DNA of 64,000 nucleotides. Source: Bacteroidaceae bacterium. GTDB taxonomy: Bacteria; Bacteroidota; Bacteroidia; Bacteroidales; Bacteroidaceae. The position numbers were made by a program, and so were the translations under genes. Positions 40,611-49,221 of the stretch are shown in pieces. The stretch spans positions 1 to 64,000 of the forward strand of contig JAILDV010000031.1 in assembly GCA_024688885.1 (NCBI GenBank). Direction: 5' to 3'. Position 1 is the stretch's first letter. Each line of letters opens with the position of its first letter. Below the pieces are notes generated by a model. It had not been told where the DNA came from. It saw only the letters and a program-made list of their open reading frames with translations, and did no database searches.

Positions 40611-42536
40611 TTACTGTTTTTTATTTTCATCCTCATCCAAATAGCTTTCATTCTGGACAAGAGCTGGATTAATCTTCATTTCCTTTCTTGCGACTGGCAT
40701 ATACATAAAGCCCATCTGAATCAACTTGATGGCTACAGCAGGTCCTGCCTCACTGTATTTAGTAGCCAACGCCTGACGCATCTCCTGGGTATTACCTGCA
40801 CGACGAGAAGCGCGGACCAAGTCATAGAAACGCTTACCCTCAAAGAGGAACTCACGTCTGCGTTCATTCATCAACAGCTTATGGAAGGAGTCATAGGTCT
40901 GTGGCTGTTCAGGAGCATACTGCTTCTTAGTCTGCACCACAGGATTTGAACGACGATAAACAGCTGAAATCAGGTTGAATGCATCCAGCTTCAGTTCATC
41001 GGCAGTAGTCAGTGAATTACCACGTACCAACACTGATGCCTTGCGCATCTTTGAACCTGCCTCTGAGCCTGTGCCTTCACCGTCCTGTTCACCTTGTTCA
41101 CCCTCAGCATTCTCACCTTCAGCCTCCTTCTCAGAAGCATCCAAATTGAATGCCAGTTCGATTTCAGCTTCAGCACGGAACAACATCACTTCTGTCAAAC
41201 GATAAAGAATCCAGTTCGGTTCCGTATTACGATATGACTGAGAACTACGAGCTGCAGTGAATGAAGAACCGACACTTCCATATTCTGTGGAAGAAGAGGC
41301 ACCAGCCCTATTCCTTTCAATCATATACTTGTAAATACTGGACACACCACTTTCTTCATTATAATAGAAAGAAGCAATGCTTCTGTAATCTGATGGCACA
41401 GAGAACAATCGAGTGTCAGAATAGTTATCAGTAGAGTTAGGCTTGGTCTCAAACAAGTCTTCAGCAGCCTTCACATTCTGCGTACGAGAACTTTCACCAT
41501 ACTGGTTCTTCACAGCTGCATTACTTCCATAACTTCTGTTCAGAGCTGAATTATAATAAGTAATCTCGAACAGTGTTTCGAAAGAAGCACCTGTACCAAA
41601 GATGGCATTTGTTGCAGCAGGACCATTCTCATTGTGACCGACAGAAACTTCCTCAGCCAACAATGGGTAACCATAATCCTTGTACACTTCCTGGTCAATA
41701 TCTTCCTTAACATCACCCTCATCATAGCGCTGCATCTTATAAGCAAGCACCCAGTCGCAGCAATCAATACACTTCCTGTAGTATTCATTCTGCTTATCCT
41801 TGGAAAGGTTGTAATCAGAAGCACGCCACAAATAAAGCTCAGCCAGCAGAGCATACATTGCAGGACGAGTCACCTTACCTGTGTTCTGAGTGTTATCCAC
41901 ACCAGCTTTCAATGTCTGGTTAGTGTTACGCAGAGGTGCATAATCCTTGCAAGCTTCAATGTCTTTAATCAGTGAATCCAGCACCACCTCAAACTTTGTC
42001 TGAGGCAAGCGATAAGTCTGCGTGTCGTCCAAAGAGGGCTCGAAAGTGAAAGGTACATCCCTGAACGTCTTGATGAGTGTCAAGTAGCAATAGTCACGGA
42101 TGAATGAGCACTCAGCCTTGTTCACGCGATAGTCAGACTCCGTATAGTTCGGGTCCTTCTGCATCACCTGAGGTGCCTCATACATGGCAATGTTACAATA
42201 ATTGATGACCTTGTAGAGCGGACTCCACTCACAGAATCCGTTGGTCGTCTTGATACTGCCTTTCAGCAAAAATCTCAAGTCTTCAGACTGATCCTGTCCA
42301 GCTTGAACATTGTCGGAGCGGTCTTCTCCCCAAACAATCATTCGTTCCACGACATCCCGCGTCTGAAAGGCTCCATAGCAGGCAGTAACCACACTCTCCA
42401 CGTCATCCTTGTTGGTCCAGAAGTTCTCATAGACCACCTCATTGAGAGGGAGCAAGTCAATGTCGCAAGAGCTGAAACCAAATCCCGCAACCGCCAATGC
42501 TACCGCCGATAATATTCTATTTTTTATCTTTTTCAT
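40611..42536 (-). CDS. SusD/RagB-family outer-membrane lipoprotein (first pair)
   Basis: The 641-residue SusD has a lipoprotein signal (AVAGFGFSSCDIDLLP, Cys at about 25) and the NEVVYENFWTNKDDVESVV start of the family. RDYCYLTLIKTFRDVPFTFE matches the conserved helix pair, and LLMNERRREFLFEGKRFYDLVR is the C-terminal signature. Between about 465 and 495 there is a very acidic low-complexity insert (EGENAEGEQGEQDGEGTGSE) that SusD proteins normally lack. It is probably a surface loop. It is transcribed 18 bp after SusC1 and should form the lid of that channel. Confidence 0.94.
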   Translation of the reverse strand: MKKIKNRILSAVALAVAGFGFSSCDIDLLPLNEVVYENFWTNKDDVESVVTACYGAFQTRDVVERMIVWGEDRSDNVQAGQDQSEDLRFLLKGSIKTTNGFCEWSPLYKVINYCNIAMYEAPQVMQKDPNYTESDYRVNKAECSFIRDYCYLTLIKTFRDVPFTFEPSLDDTQTYRLPQTKFEVVLDSLIKDIEACKDYAPLRNTNQTLKAGVDNTQNTGKVTRPAMYALLAELYLWRASDYNLSKDKQNEYYRKCIDCCDWVLAYKMQRYDEGDVKEDIDQEVYKDYGYPLLAEEVSVGHNENGPAATNAIFGTGASFETLFEITYYNSALNRSYGSNAAVKNQYGESSRTQNVKAAEDLFETKPNSTDNYSDTRLFSVPSDYRSIASFYYNEESGVSSIYKYMIERNRAGASSSTEYGSVGSSFTAARSSQSYRNTEPNWILYRLTEVMLFRAEAEIELAFNLDASEKEAEGENAEGEQGEQDGEGTGSEAGSKMRKASVLVRGNSLTTADELKLDAFNLISAVYRRSNPVVQTKKQYAPEQPQTYDSFHKLLMNERRREFLFEGKRFYDLVRASRRAGNTQEMRQALATKYSEAGPAVAIKLIQMGFMYMPVARKEMKINPALVQNESYLDEDENKKQ

Positions 42537-42554
42537 GACTTTAAGCCTATTAAA

Positions 42555-45500
42555 TTAGAATGAAACATTAATACCGAATTGGATTGAACGTGAACGTGGA
42601 TTCGTGTCACCATCATAAGCTGGTCGATAGCTGCCGGCACCGTGTTCTGGGTCAAGACCTGAATACTTGGTGAGACAGAATGCATTGTTGATCAGCATAT
42701 TGAGACGCAGTGAAGCCAAGCCCCACTTCTTCAGCGTCTTGGGGTCGAACGAATATGACAGCTGACAGTAGTTCAGACGGAGGAAAGAAGCATCTTCCAC
42801 GAATCGGTCAGAACCCAAATAGTTGTAAGTGTCGAACTGAGTCTTTGTTGTGGCAGCACGTGGAAGAGGTGCAACATCACCTTCGTTGTGCCAACGCCAG
42901 TTCACTGCAATCGACTGGTTGTTGTTGTTGGACATGTTCTCCAAGTCCGCGCGAGCAGAGTTAATCACCTTGAAGCCTGTACGGAAGTTGAACTGCAAGT
43001 TGAGATCCCATCTCTTATAGTGGAACTTAGTACCGAAACCACCAGTGATCTTTGGCAGAGATGAACCCAAGTAAACGATATCAAGCTCATTAATCTGACC
43101 ATCATGGTTGATGTCCTCATAGATAGCATCACCACCCACAAATGCATACTGAGTTGTTCCACCATAGTTGAAGTACATCATCTTAGGAGCACCAGTCGAA
43201 TCAAAGATAGGTTCACCCTTTTCATTACGAACCACAGGAGAGTTTGGACCGCTCAAGCCTTCCACTTCCTCATCAGAATATTCTGAATAAGCATAAACAC
43301 CCTTATAGCGGAAACCGTAGATGGAGTTCAATGGATTATTCAACTGAACACGAGAGAGATACTGCTTGTTTTCGTACTTAAATTCTTCATTCAAGCCATC
43401 CAGACAGGTTGGATCCATTGAAAGAACTCGGTTGCGGTTGTTTGCAAAAGAGACGTTGAAATCAATAGAGAAATCCTTACCGATTGTCACAAATCTGTTT
43501 GCATTGATGTTGAACTCCCATCCTTGGTTACGCATAGAACCATCGTTATAATAGCTCAAAGATGTGTAACCTGAAGAAGTAGGAATGCCATAACCATTCT
43601 GCAACAAGTCAGTTGTCTTGGCTGTGTAAATATCGACGTTACCATCAATAGTCTTTGTACGCTTCTCATCCAGATAGAAACCGAAGTCGAAACCAACCTG
43701 ATAAGAGACTTTCTTCTCATATCTCAGACCAGCCAAACGGATATTGTTAGGAACAACTGATGAAACGCCCATATAGGAAGTTCCTGTTCCATACTTAGAA
43801 CGCCAGAGGTCACCACCCGGTGCACGACCAGAATAACCCCATGATGGACGGATTGACAACATAGAAAGCCATCTTACTTTCTCCATAAATGGTTCCTTGC
43901 TGATGTTCCAACGACCAGACAATGCAGGGAAGAAGCCCCATGGGCGGTCTGGACCGAAAGCTGTAGTACAGTCACCACGAAGTACACCTGTTACACTATA
44001 GCGTCCCTGATAAGAATAGTGAGCCTGGAAAGTCAGGTTCTGGCTCTTTGAATGACCTGCACCTGAACCGAAACCAGAAATCACACCGCCAGCCAATGTG
44101 GAAGTGATGTCTGCCGTTGTTGGCATCATACGCTTACCAGTGTTCTGGTTAGAGCTGTTGCCCTGTCCGAAATCGTAACGTCCCATCACCATCAACGAGT
44201 GACCGTTCTTCAAATAAGGAGTGAACGTGAGAGAGTGACGAGTGGACATGTTGTGACTCTTTGAACTGTTAGCCGAAGCTGTGTTGTAGTCGTTAGAGAA
44301 CATCGTGCTGGAAGAGAGCCATCCAGGGATGTAGCTGCTACCTTCATTGTTTGCGATGTCAAACAGAATCTGTCCCTCATAACGGAGCTGATGCTGCTCT
44401 GGCTGAGTGCCCAAGATGTCATATCTAAAGATAAACTCAGGACGGAGGTTCAAGCTTGTCGTCTTCTGATAAGAATTGTATGCCTGAGCCACAGGGTTCA
44501 CCATATTGTACTGATCTTCCAGATATGTGCTTGCTGCATACACACCTGTCTGTCTGGTAATCCAGTAGTTCATCGTATAGAACTCATCTGTGTCATTGCC
44601 GTTCGCATCTTCACGATAGATGGACAAGTTTGGCATCTTACGCTGAGCGATACCGATAGCACTGCCTGTGTTGTGAAGGTCACGGTCTGTATAGTTGAAG
44701 TCAAAGTTCGTAGAAACCTTGATACGGTCAGACACGTTGTAGTCGAGAGCCACACGAGTGGTGAAACGATTCATGCCCTGCTTGATGATGTAGTTGCTCT
44801 GTGTATCCCAACCACCAGAAACGCGGAAGGTTGCCTTCTCACCACCACCACTCAGGTTGACACTGTGTGAATGCTGCATACCGAACTGTGTAACGGCGTC
44901 CACCCAGTCAGTGTTATCATTATACATATTATATTCAGCCCATTCTGGTGCATAAGCAATTTCAGGGATGAAGTTGTTAGAAGATTTATCAGCGAAGCTG
45001 GACTCCTGACGAGGATTGAAGTATGCCTCCTTCATGTACATGGTGTAGTCGTCACCATTGAGCAGCTTATAACGCTTGTAAATCCAGTTGCCAGTGAAAC
45101 GGTAGTTGTAGCTGACTCTCGTCTTACCTCTCACACCGCGCTTAGTCTTGATTTCAATGACACCATTAGCACCTTTCGAACCCCAGATAGTCTGAGCAGC
45201 AGCATCCTTGAGGACGGTGATAGACTCGATATCATCAGGGTTCACCTGCAAGAGTTCAGCGAAGCGCTCGTTGTTGGCATTCTCATAATCGAAGCCATCT
45301 TCCACTGTGATTGGGTTACCGTTCACAACGATAAGTGGGTTCTGGTTACCGTGAATGGTGGATACACCACGAAGACGGATAGTGGTACCTGCACCAAGGT
45401 CACCTGAGTTGGCAACGATGTCAAGACCTGCGATACGTCCCTGAAGAGCTTCATCGACAGATGTCATACCGACACCTTCAAACTCTTTCATGTCAATGGT

Positions 45501-45902
45501 TTGAGCTGCTGTGGCAATCTGGTCCATTGGGATGGCGAGACCTGTGCTCGGGCTCCTGCGGACAGCAGTGACCACAACGTCTGTAATGACAGTATTACTC
45601 TTAAGGACAATCTTTCCGAAAGCTTTCTTGTTGATAGGCAGCTCCACTGTCTGACAACCGATGTAAGAGATTCGAATCTTATCCTTAGGATTCTTAATTG
45701 CAAAAGAGAAGTTACCGTTGATATCGGTAGTTCCATGGGCGACGATACGATTGTTGTGGTCAACTTCCACCACATTACACATCATCAAAGGGTCGAAATC
45801 ATCCCATACTTGACCGCTGATAATGTCGCCCGCCTTTACTTGCGCGCTCATCTGAACACAGAAGCACGCTAAAAGCATGAGGGTTGATATTATTTTTTTC
45901 AT
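42555..45902 (-). CDS. SusC/RagA-family TonB-dependent receptor (first pair)
   Basis: The 1115-residue receptor has a signal peptide (STLMLLACFCVQMSAQ), a CarboxypepD-like domain (ISGQVWDDFDPLMMCNVVEV; the usual TGxVxDxxG form is changed), and a classic plug with DEALQGRIAGLDIVANSGD, GVSTIHGNQNPLIVVNG, and IESITVLKDAAAQTIWGSKG. The barrel ends with SRSIQFGINVSF. Import of a glycan fragment or similar ligand is expected; the substrate cannot be told from sequence. The stop of the upstream FAS1 gene is 11 bp away. Confidence 0.95.
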   Translation of the reverse strand: MKKIISTLMLLACFCVQMSAQVKAGDIISGQVWDDFDPLMMCNVVEVDHNNRIVAHGTTDINGNFSFAIKNPKDKIRISYIGCQTVELPINKKAFGKIVLKSNTVITDVVVTAVRRSPSTGLAIPMDQIATAAQTIDMKEFEGVGMTSVDEALQGRIAGLDIVANSGDLGAGTTIRLRGVSTIHGNQNPLIVVNGNPITVEDGFDYENANNERFAELLQVNPDDIESITVLKDAAAQTIWGSKGANGVIEIKTKRGVRGKTRVSYNYRFTGNWIYKRYKLLNGDDYTMYMKEAYFNPRQESSFADKSSNNFIPEIAYAPEWAEYNMYNDNTDWVDAVTQFGMQHSHSVNLSGGGEKATFRVSGGWDTQSNYIIKQGMNRFTTRVALDYNVSDRIKVSTNFDFNYTDRDLHNTGSAIGIAQRKMPNLSIYREDANGNDTDEFYTMNYWITRQTGVYAASTYLEDQYNMVNPVAQAYNSYQKTTSLNLRPEFIFRYDILGTQPEQHQLRYEGQILFDIANNEGSSYIPGWLSSSTMFSNDYNTASANSSKSHNMSTRHSLTFTPYLKNGHSLMVMGRYDFGQGNSSNQNTGKRMMPTTADITSTLAGGVISGFGSGAGHSKSQNLTFQAHYSYQGRYSVTGVLRGDCTTAFGPDRPWGFFPALSGRWNISKEPFMEKVRWLSMLSIRPSWGYSGRAPGGDLWRSKYGTGTSYMGVSSVVPNNIRLAGLRYEKKVSYQVGFDFGFYLDEKRTKTIDGNVDIYTAKTTDLLQNGYGIPTSSGYTSLSYYNDGSMRNQGWEFNINANRFVTIGKDFSIDFNVSFANNRNRVLSMDPTCLDGLNEEFKYENKQYLSRVQLNNPLNSIYGFRYKGVYAYSEYSDEEVEGLSGPNSPVVRNEKGEPIFDSTGAPKMMYFNYGGTTQYAFVGGDAIYEDINHDGQINELDIVYLGSSLPKITGGFGTKFHYKRWDLNLQFNFRTGFKVINSARADLENMSNNNNQSIAVNWRWHNEGDVAPLPRAATTKTQFDTYNYLGSDRFVEDASFLRLNYCQLSYSFDPKTLKKWGLASLRLNMLINNAFCLTKYSGLDPEHGAGSYRPAYDGDTNPRSRSIQFGINVSF

Positions 45903-45913
45903 ATTCTGAACTA

Positions 45914-48781
45914 TTATTCTGATGTAAGTGGCTTATAAGAATAGACGAATTGGGTTGCGATTTCGTTACCCTTAGAATCGTAGTGAGCGCCATCTGCAAA
46001 AATCAATGGATCCTCGATAGCGTGAATGACAACAAATGAAGAGTTGTTGAGTCTCACATTATTAGGATTAGTGATAGCACCTGAGCTTTCCAACCAATAT
46101 TCACGTGCCATCAGGTTGTAAGCACCATCCTTGATGACCACCTTGGTCTGATTTCCACCCAAAGCTTTTTCACCTGAATATCCATTGCGGCAGTCTGTTA
46201 CGTACATCTGGCCACCTTCCACCTTGACATCCAATTTGTAAGGACGTCCGGGAGAATACTTGCCACCCCATGACTCTTCGCCTGTTGCCTCGTCCACCTG
46301 AGTGGCCTTGATCAGCTCGGTCTTACCTGTTTCGAAGACACCTGCTGTATCCACGTCAACGAAAATAGCATTGTCCTGAATATGATACTTCACGAAATCA
46401 AGCATCACTTCCTTGATGGAGTCTGCACGAGACTTCAAGTTGTCTTCTGCAGTTGAACCTGGACCTGTATAACCCATTTCCAAGTCATATTCCTCGGCTG
46501 CTGCAAGGTCTTCCAGTGTTGGGAGTCCTGCTTCATAAGCCTTCTTCATGGCTGCATTCGTTGGTGCATATACAGTATAGTGGTAGTTGTTCAACAAGTA
46601 AGTTGCCTTGTTGGTCGTTGCATCCTCTGAACCGATCAAGCCAGGAGCCTTCAGGTTGAAGAGGTTACCATAAGTCTGGTCAGCTGCCTGCCAACCATTC
46701 TTTGAGTTAGCCTTGCTGACAGCACATGCCTCAACAATGCCGAAGAACTCCTTGAAGATAGAGTCATTATTCTCAGGATCCATACCTGGCACCACTGCAT
46801 CATGCAGAGTCATGGCTACTGAATTAGGAGTACCCATTACGACGCCATCCAATGCAAGGGTGATACCGTTACGGATATCTTCACCATCATAAGCGTCAAC
46901 AGTTACCAATGGTTGACCAATATTATTGTGGTAAGAGCCAGAAACTTCATAGTTCTTCTCGCCCTTCTTCTCAATCTTCACAAAATTGCGGCCCTTGGTC
47001 TTATAGTACTTCTTACCTTCACGGTATGGTTCCACCACGATGATGTTGTCGAGCATGTCTTCCATACGGTTGTTGAGAATACCGTTGCTTACACCACCTC
47101 TAAGAGGAGTTGCTGTGCCTCTCTTGGTGAATGTGCCATCCTCATTCTCATCGCACTCATAGATGCTTGCATAGAGCTGCAGTTTCTCATCCAACTTGAA
47201 CTCCCACATTCTCTTCACGGTCTGACCATAAGAAACAGGGTCGATGTAAGTCAAGAGACCATCGTTGGTTGGAAGAAGGAAGATGAAACGAGACACCATA
47301 GAGTTGAGGTAGTAGTTGTAGTTCATTGGTGTAATGACATTGTCCATCACTGTGAAGTGAGTCTTGTCAATCACTGCAGGGAACAACACTGAAGAGTATG
47401 ATGCAGGAGCAAACACCTTGTTGGTCAGGAACACAAGACCATTACAACCGAGATATACGCTATCCACATCTTCCTTGGTGATGCCGAGAGGTTCGTTTGC
47501 ATCGTTCAGCACTGCGTTGAACTTGGAAGGAACAGAAGAGGTGAAGGCCTGAATCTGGTTCACACGAATCAAGTCGTCAAGCACAGAACTTGGTGTGTTC
47601 TCGATTGTACCATAGTACTTTTCAATCACACCACCGTTCCACCAGTTCTGGATAGCCTGGTCGGATGGCACCAACATGATTGCCATATCTTCCATCATTG
47701 GTTGACGGTCGTTGGCGATTTCAGGAATGTAACCGTTCCATCCTGGGTCGAATTTCAAAGAACCGTCGAATGTGTTTCCATTTTTGTCATACAGGAACTT
47801 CACGCTGCTCGCCATCGTTGAACCGAATGTGCGGTCAGAGAAGTAGCGCTTCACAAAAACAGAGTCGTAGTTTGTTCCTTTCGACAGGTTGAAAGTCTCG
47901 CGCAAATTGAGAGAGTCTTTAGGCGCAGCGAAACGCTCAATAATGCTGCTGAAGATAGTCATCTTTGGACTCTTGCGAATGATTTCTGACATATTGTCCA
48001 ATGGAACAACCACCTTATCCACCTGATGAACGAAACCGTTCTTACAGAAAATGTTGGCATTGGTCACACGAGAATTGTTGACGTAAATGTCATCTGAGTG
48101 GAATGTTCCTTCTGGCTGATTGTAGATGAAATCAATGTCCGAGAAACTCAGCTGGTTAGATGTCACGAACTTACCCGTGAAATGAAGCATAGGTGCTGGA
48201 TTCGATGCATCCGTGAAAAGGACGATAGAATCGCGGTTTGCACGCAACTCGTTGAAATACGGGTTGTCGGGCAGAATGCCGTCAGCCTCCTTGGTTGAGA
48301 TGACCATCACAGAGTCGAGTAACGACATCGATGTGGCACGACGGCAAACCTCACCTTTCGCTGGACGACCTGTACCTGGAGCCTGAGCTGACGAGAGCAT
48401 CGTGGTCGAATACGGGTTGTCAATCATTGACGTGTTGAGCAAGAGCTTCTTCTGCGCCAGCGAGAGGTCTTCATACTTCTTGACACCCCAATCGTTGTGC
48501 GCGTAGAAATCCGCGAACGCATCATCGTCAGCGATGAACATTGTTTTACTACCGGTCTTGGAAAGAATCTCAGCCTGTCCAAGATCGTCAATCAGATGCA
48601 GATAGTTGGTGAAGTTACCCTTGTTCTTCATGTACCCGTAGATGTTGTCCAGACCTGAAGGCTGGTCTTCATCCAAGTTGTAACGGTCAGAACATGAGAA
48701 AATTCCCAAACCTGCAGCACACAGCGCACCCCCTACCAAGAGGTGTCTGCACAGTTTTTTCCTCTGAAAGTTATACAACAT
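45914..48781 (-). CDS. Large fasciclin (FAS1) multi-domain lipoprotein, 955 residues, first gene of the operon
   Basis: The signal VGGALCAAGLGIFSCSDRYN has its lipobox Cys at about 30. FAS1-type segments recur: SKTMFIADDDAFADFY (about 77-92), NGFVHQVDKVVVPL (about 249), MVSRFIFLLPTNDGLLTYID (about 496) and YTVYAPTNAAMKKAYEAGLP (about 737), consistent with three or four domains. The end (about 850-940) reads DCRNGYSGEKALGGNQTKVV and FVVIHAIEDPLIFADG. Long multi-FAS1 surface lipoproteins may act as adhesins or as glycan-binding partners of SusC/D. Being first in the operon, it sits behind the only long upstream gap (440 bp), where the promoter must lie. Confidence 0.87.
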   Translation of the reverse strand: MLYNFQRKKLCRHLLVGGALCAAGLGIFSCSDRYNLDEDQPSGLDNIYGYMKNKGNFTNYLHLIDDLGQAEILSKTGSKTMFIADDDAFADFYAHNDWGVKKYEDLSLAQKKLLLNTSMIDNPYSTTMLSSAQAPGTGRPAKGEVCRRATSMSLLDSVMVISTKEADGILPDNPYFNELRANRDSIVLFTDASNPAPMLHFTGKFVTSNQLSFSDIDFIYNQPEGTFHSDDIYVNNSRVTNANIFCKNGFVHQVDKVVVPLDNMSEIIRKSPKMTIFSSIIERFAAPKDSLNLRETFNLSKGTNYDSVFVKRYFSDRTFGSTMASSVKFLYDKNGNTFDGSLKFDPGWNGYIPEIANDRQPMMEDMAIMLVPSDQAIQNWWNGGVIEKYYGTIENTPSSVLDDLIRVNQIQAFTSSVPSKFNAVLNDANEPLGITKEDVDSVYLGCNGLVFLTNKVFAPASYSSVLFPAVIDKTHFTVMDNVITPMNYNYYLNSMVSRFIFLLPTNDGLLTYIDPVSYGQTVKRMWEFKLDEKLQLYASIYECDENEDGTFTKRGTATPLRGGVSNGILNNRMEDMLDNIIVVEPYREGKKYYKTKGRNFVKIEKKGEKNYEVSGSYHNNIGQPLVTVDAYDGEDIRNGITLALDGVVMGTPNSVAMTLHDAVVPGMDPENNDSIFKEFFGIVEACAVSKANSKNGWQAADQTYGNLFNLKAPGLIGSEDATTNKATYLLNNYHYTVYAPTNAAMKKAYEAGLPTLEDLAAAEEYDLEMGYTGPGSTAEDNLKSRADSIKEVMLDFVKYHIQDNAIFVDVDTAGVFETGKTELIKATQVDEATGEESWGGKYSPGRPYKLDVKVEGGQMYVTDCRNGYSGEKALGGNQTKVVIKDGAYNLMAREYWLESSGAITNPNNVRLNNSSFVVIHAIEDPLIFADGAHYDSKGNEIATQFVYSYKPLTSE

Positions 48782-48868
48782 AATTATTAATTAGAATAGA
48801 TTGTTTGTCCTTCTAAATGTAAAAAGTTTTTAGTAAAAAGTATTATTCAATTCTTAGCTATCTGTTCC

Positions 48869-48896
48869 CGTGGTCATATTTGGCCAAATTCCCACG
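48869..48896. promoter_or_regulatory. Nested palindrome, candidate operator of the FAS1-SusCD operon
   Basis: A perfect 12-bp palindrome ATTTGGCCAAAT (48878-48889) is flanked by CGTGG and CCACG arms. It lies about 90-115 bp before the first FAS1 start. No dedicated regulator gene is next to the operon. Confidence 0.45.
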
Positions 48897-49120
48897 CAAA
48901 CCATATAACTTTTGCAAAGAAACGACTTTTTCAAGATATAAGCAAAAAAAAAATTAAAAGAATTGCAATAAAACTTAAATTTAACAATTCAGACTCCTTT
49001 TTGAGCCATTTTTGAGTAATTTTAAACTCTAAATAGCAAAAAAAACAAAATAAAAACAGCACTTGACAACAGACCAAAGAACGAAGTGGAGAAAAGGGTT
49101 CTGCATGAATGAGCGAAGCA

Positions 49121-49145
49121 CAAAAAAGGGGCTTCAAGAGCCCCT
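49121..49145 (-). terminator. Terminator of the GH43 gene
   Basis: AGGGGCT pairs with AGCCCCT around five bases, followed by six or seven T on the minus strand. A canonical intrinsic terminator 77 bp after the stop. Confidence 0.88.
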
Positions 49146-49148
49146 AAA

Positions 49149-49212
49149 CCGACATCGTCGACATCGGCAAGTCGATGTCGTCGACGTCGGTGAGTCGATG
49201 TCGACGATGTCG
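49149..49212. repeat. GTCGAC-rich 9-mer repeat forming a 17-bp hairpin
   Basis: Six 9-bp units (for example TCGACATCG, TCGATGTCG, TCGACGTCG) stand in three pairs separated by GCAAG and GTGAG, giving a 23-bp period. The first and last pairs are exact inverted repeats over 17 bp, and the central pair is partly self-complementary. It lies between the GH43 stop and the terminator. Confidence 0.9.
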
Positions 49213-49221
49213 ATTTTCCGG

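Larger units (their letters stand above)
48782..49221. other. 440-bp gap between FAS1 operon and GH43 gene
   Basis: No gene seen. It contains an AT-rich leader for the FAS1 operon, a nested palindrome (48869-48896), the GH43 terminator (49121-49145) and a GTCGAC-rich hairpin (49149-49212). No clear TTTG-N19-TAnnTTTG promoter was found for the FAS1 operon; TATGGTTTG on the minus strand near 48900 is one base too long. Confidence 0.6.
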
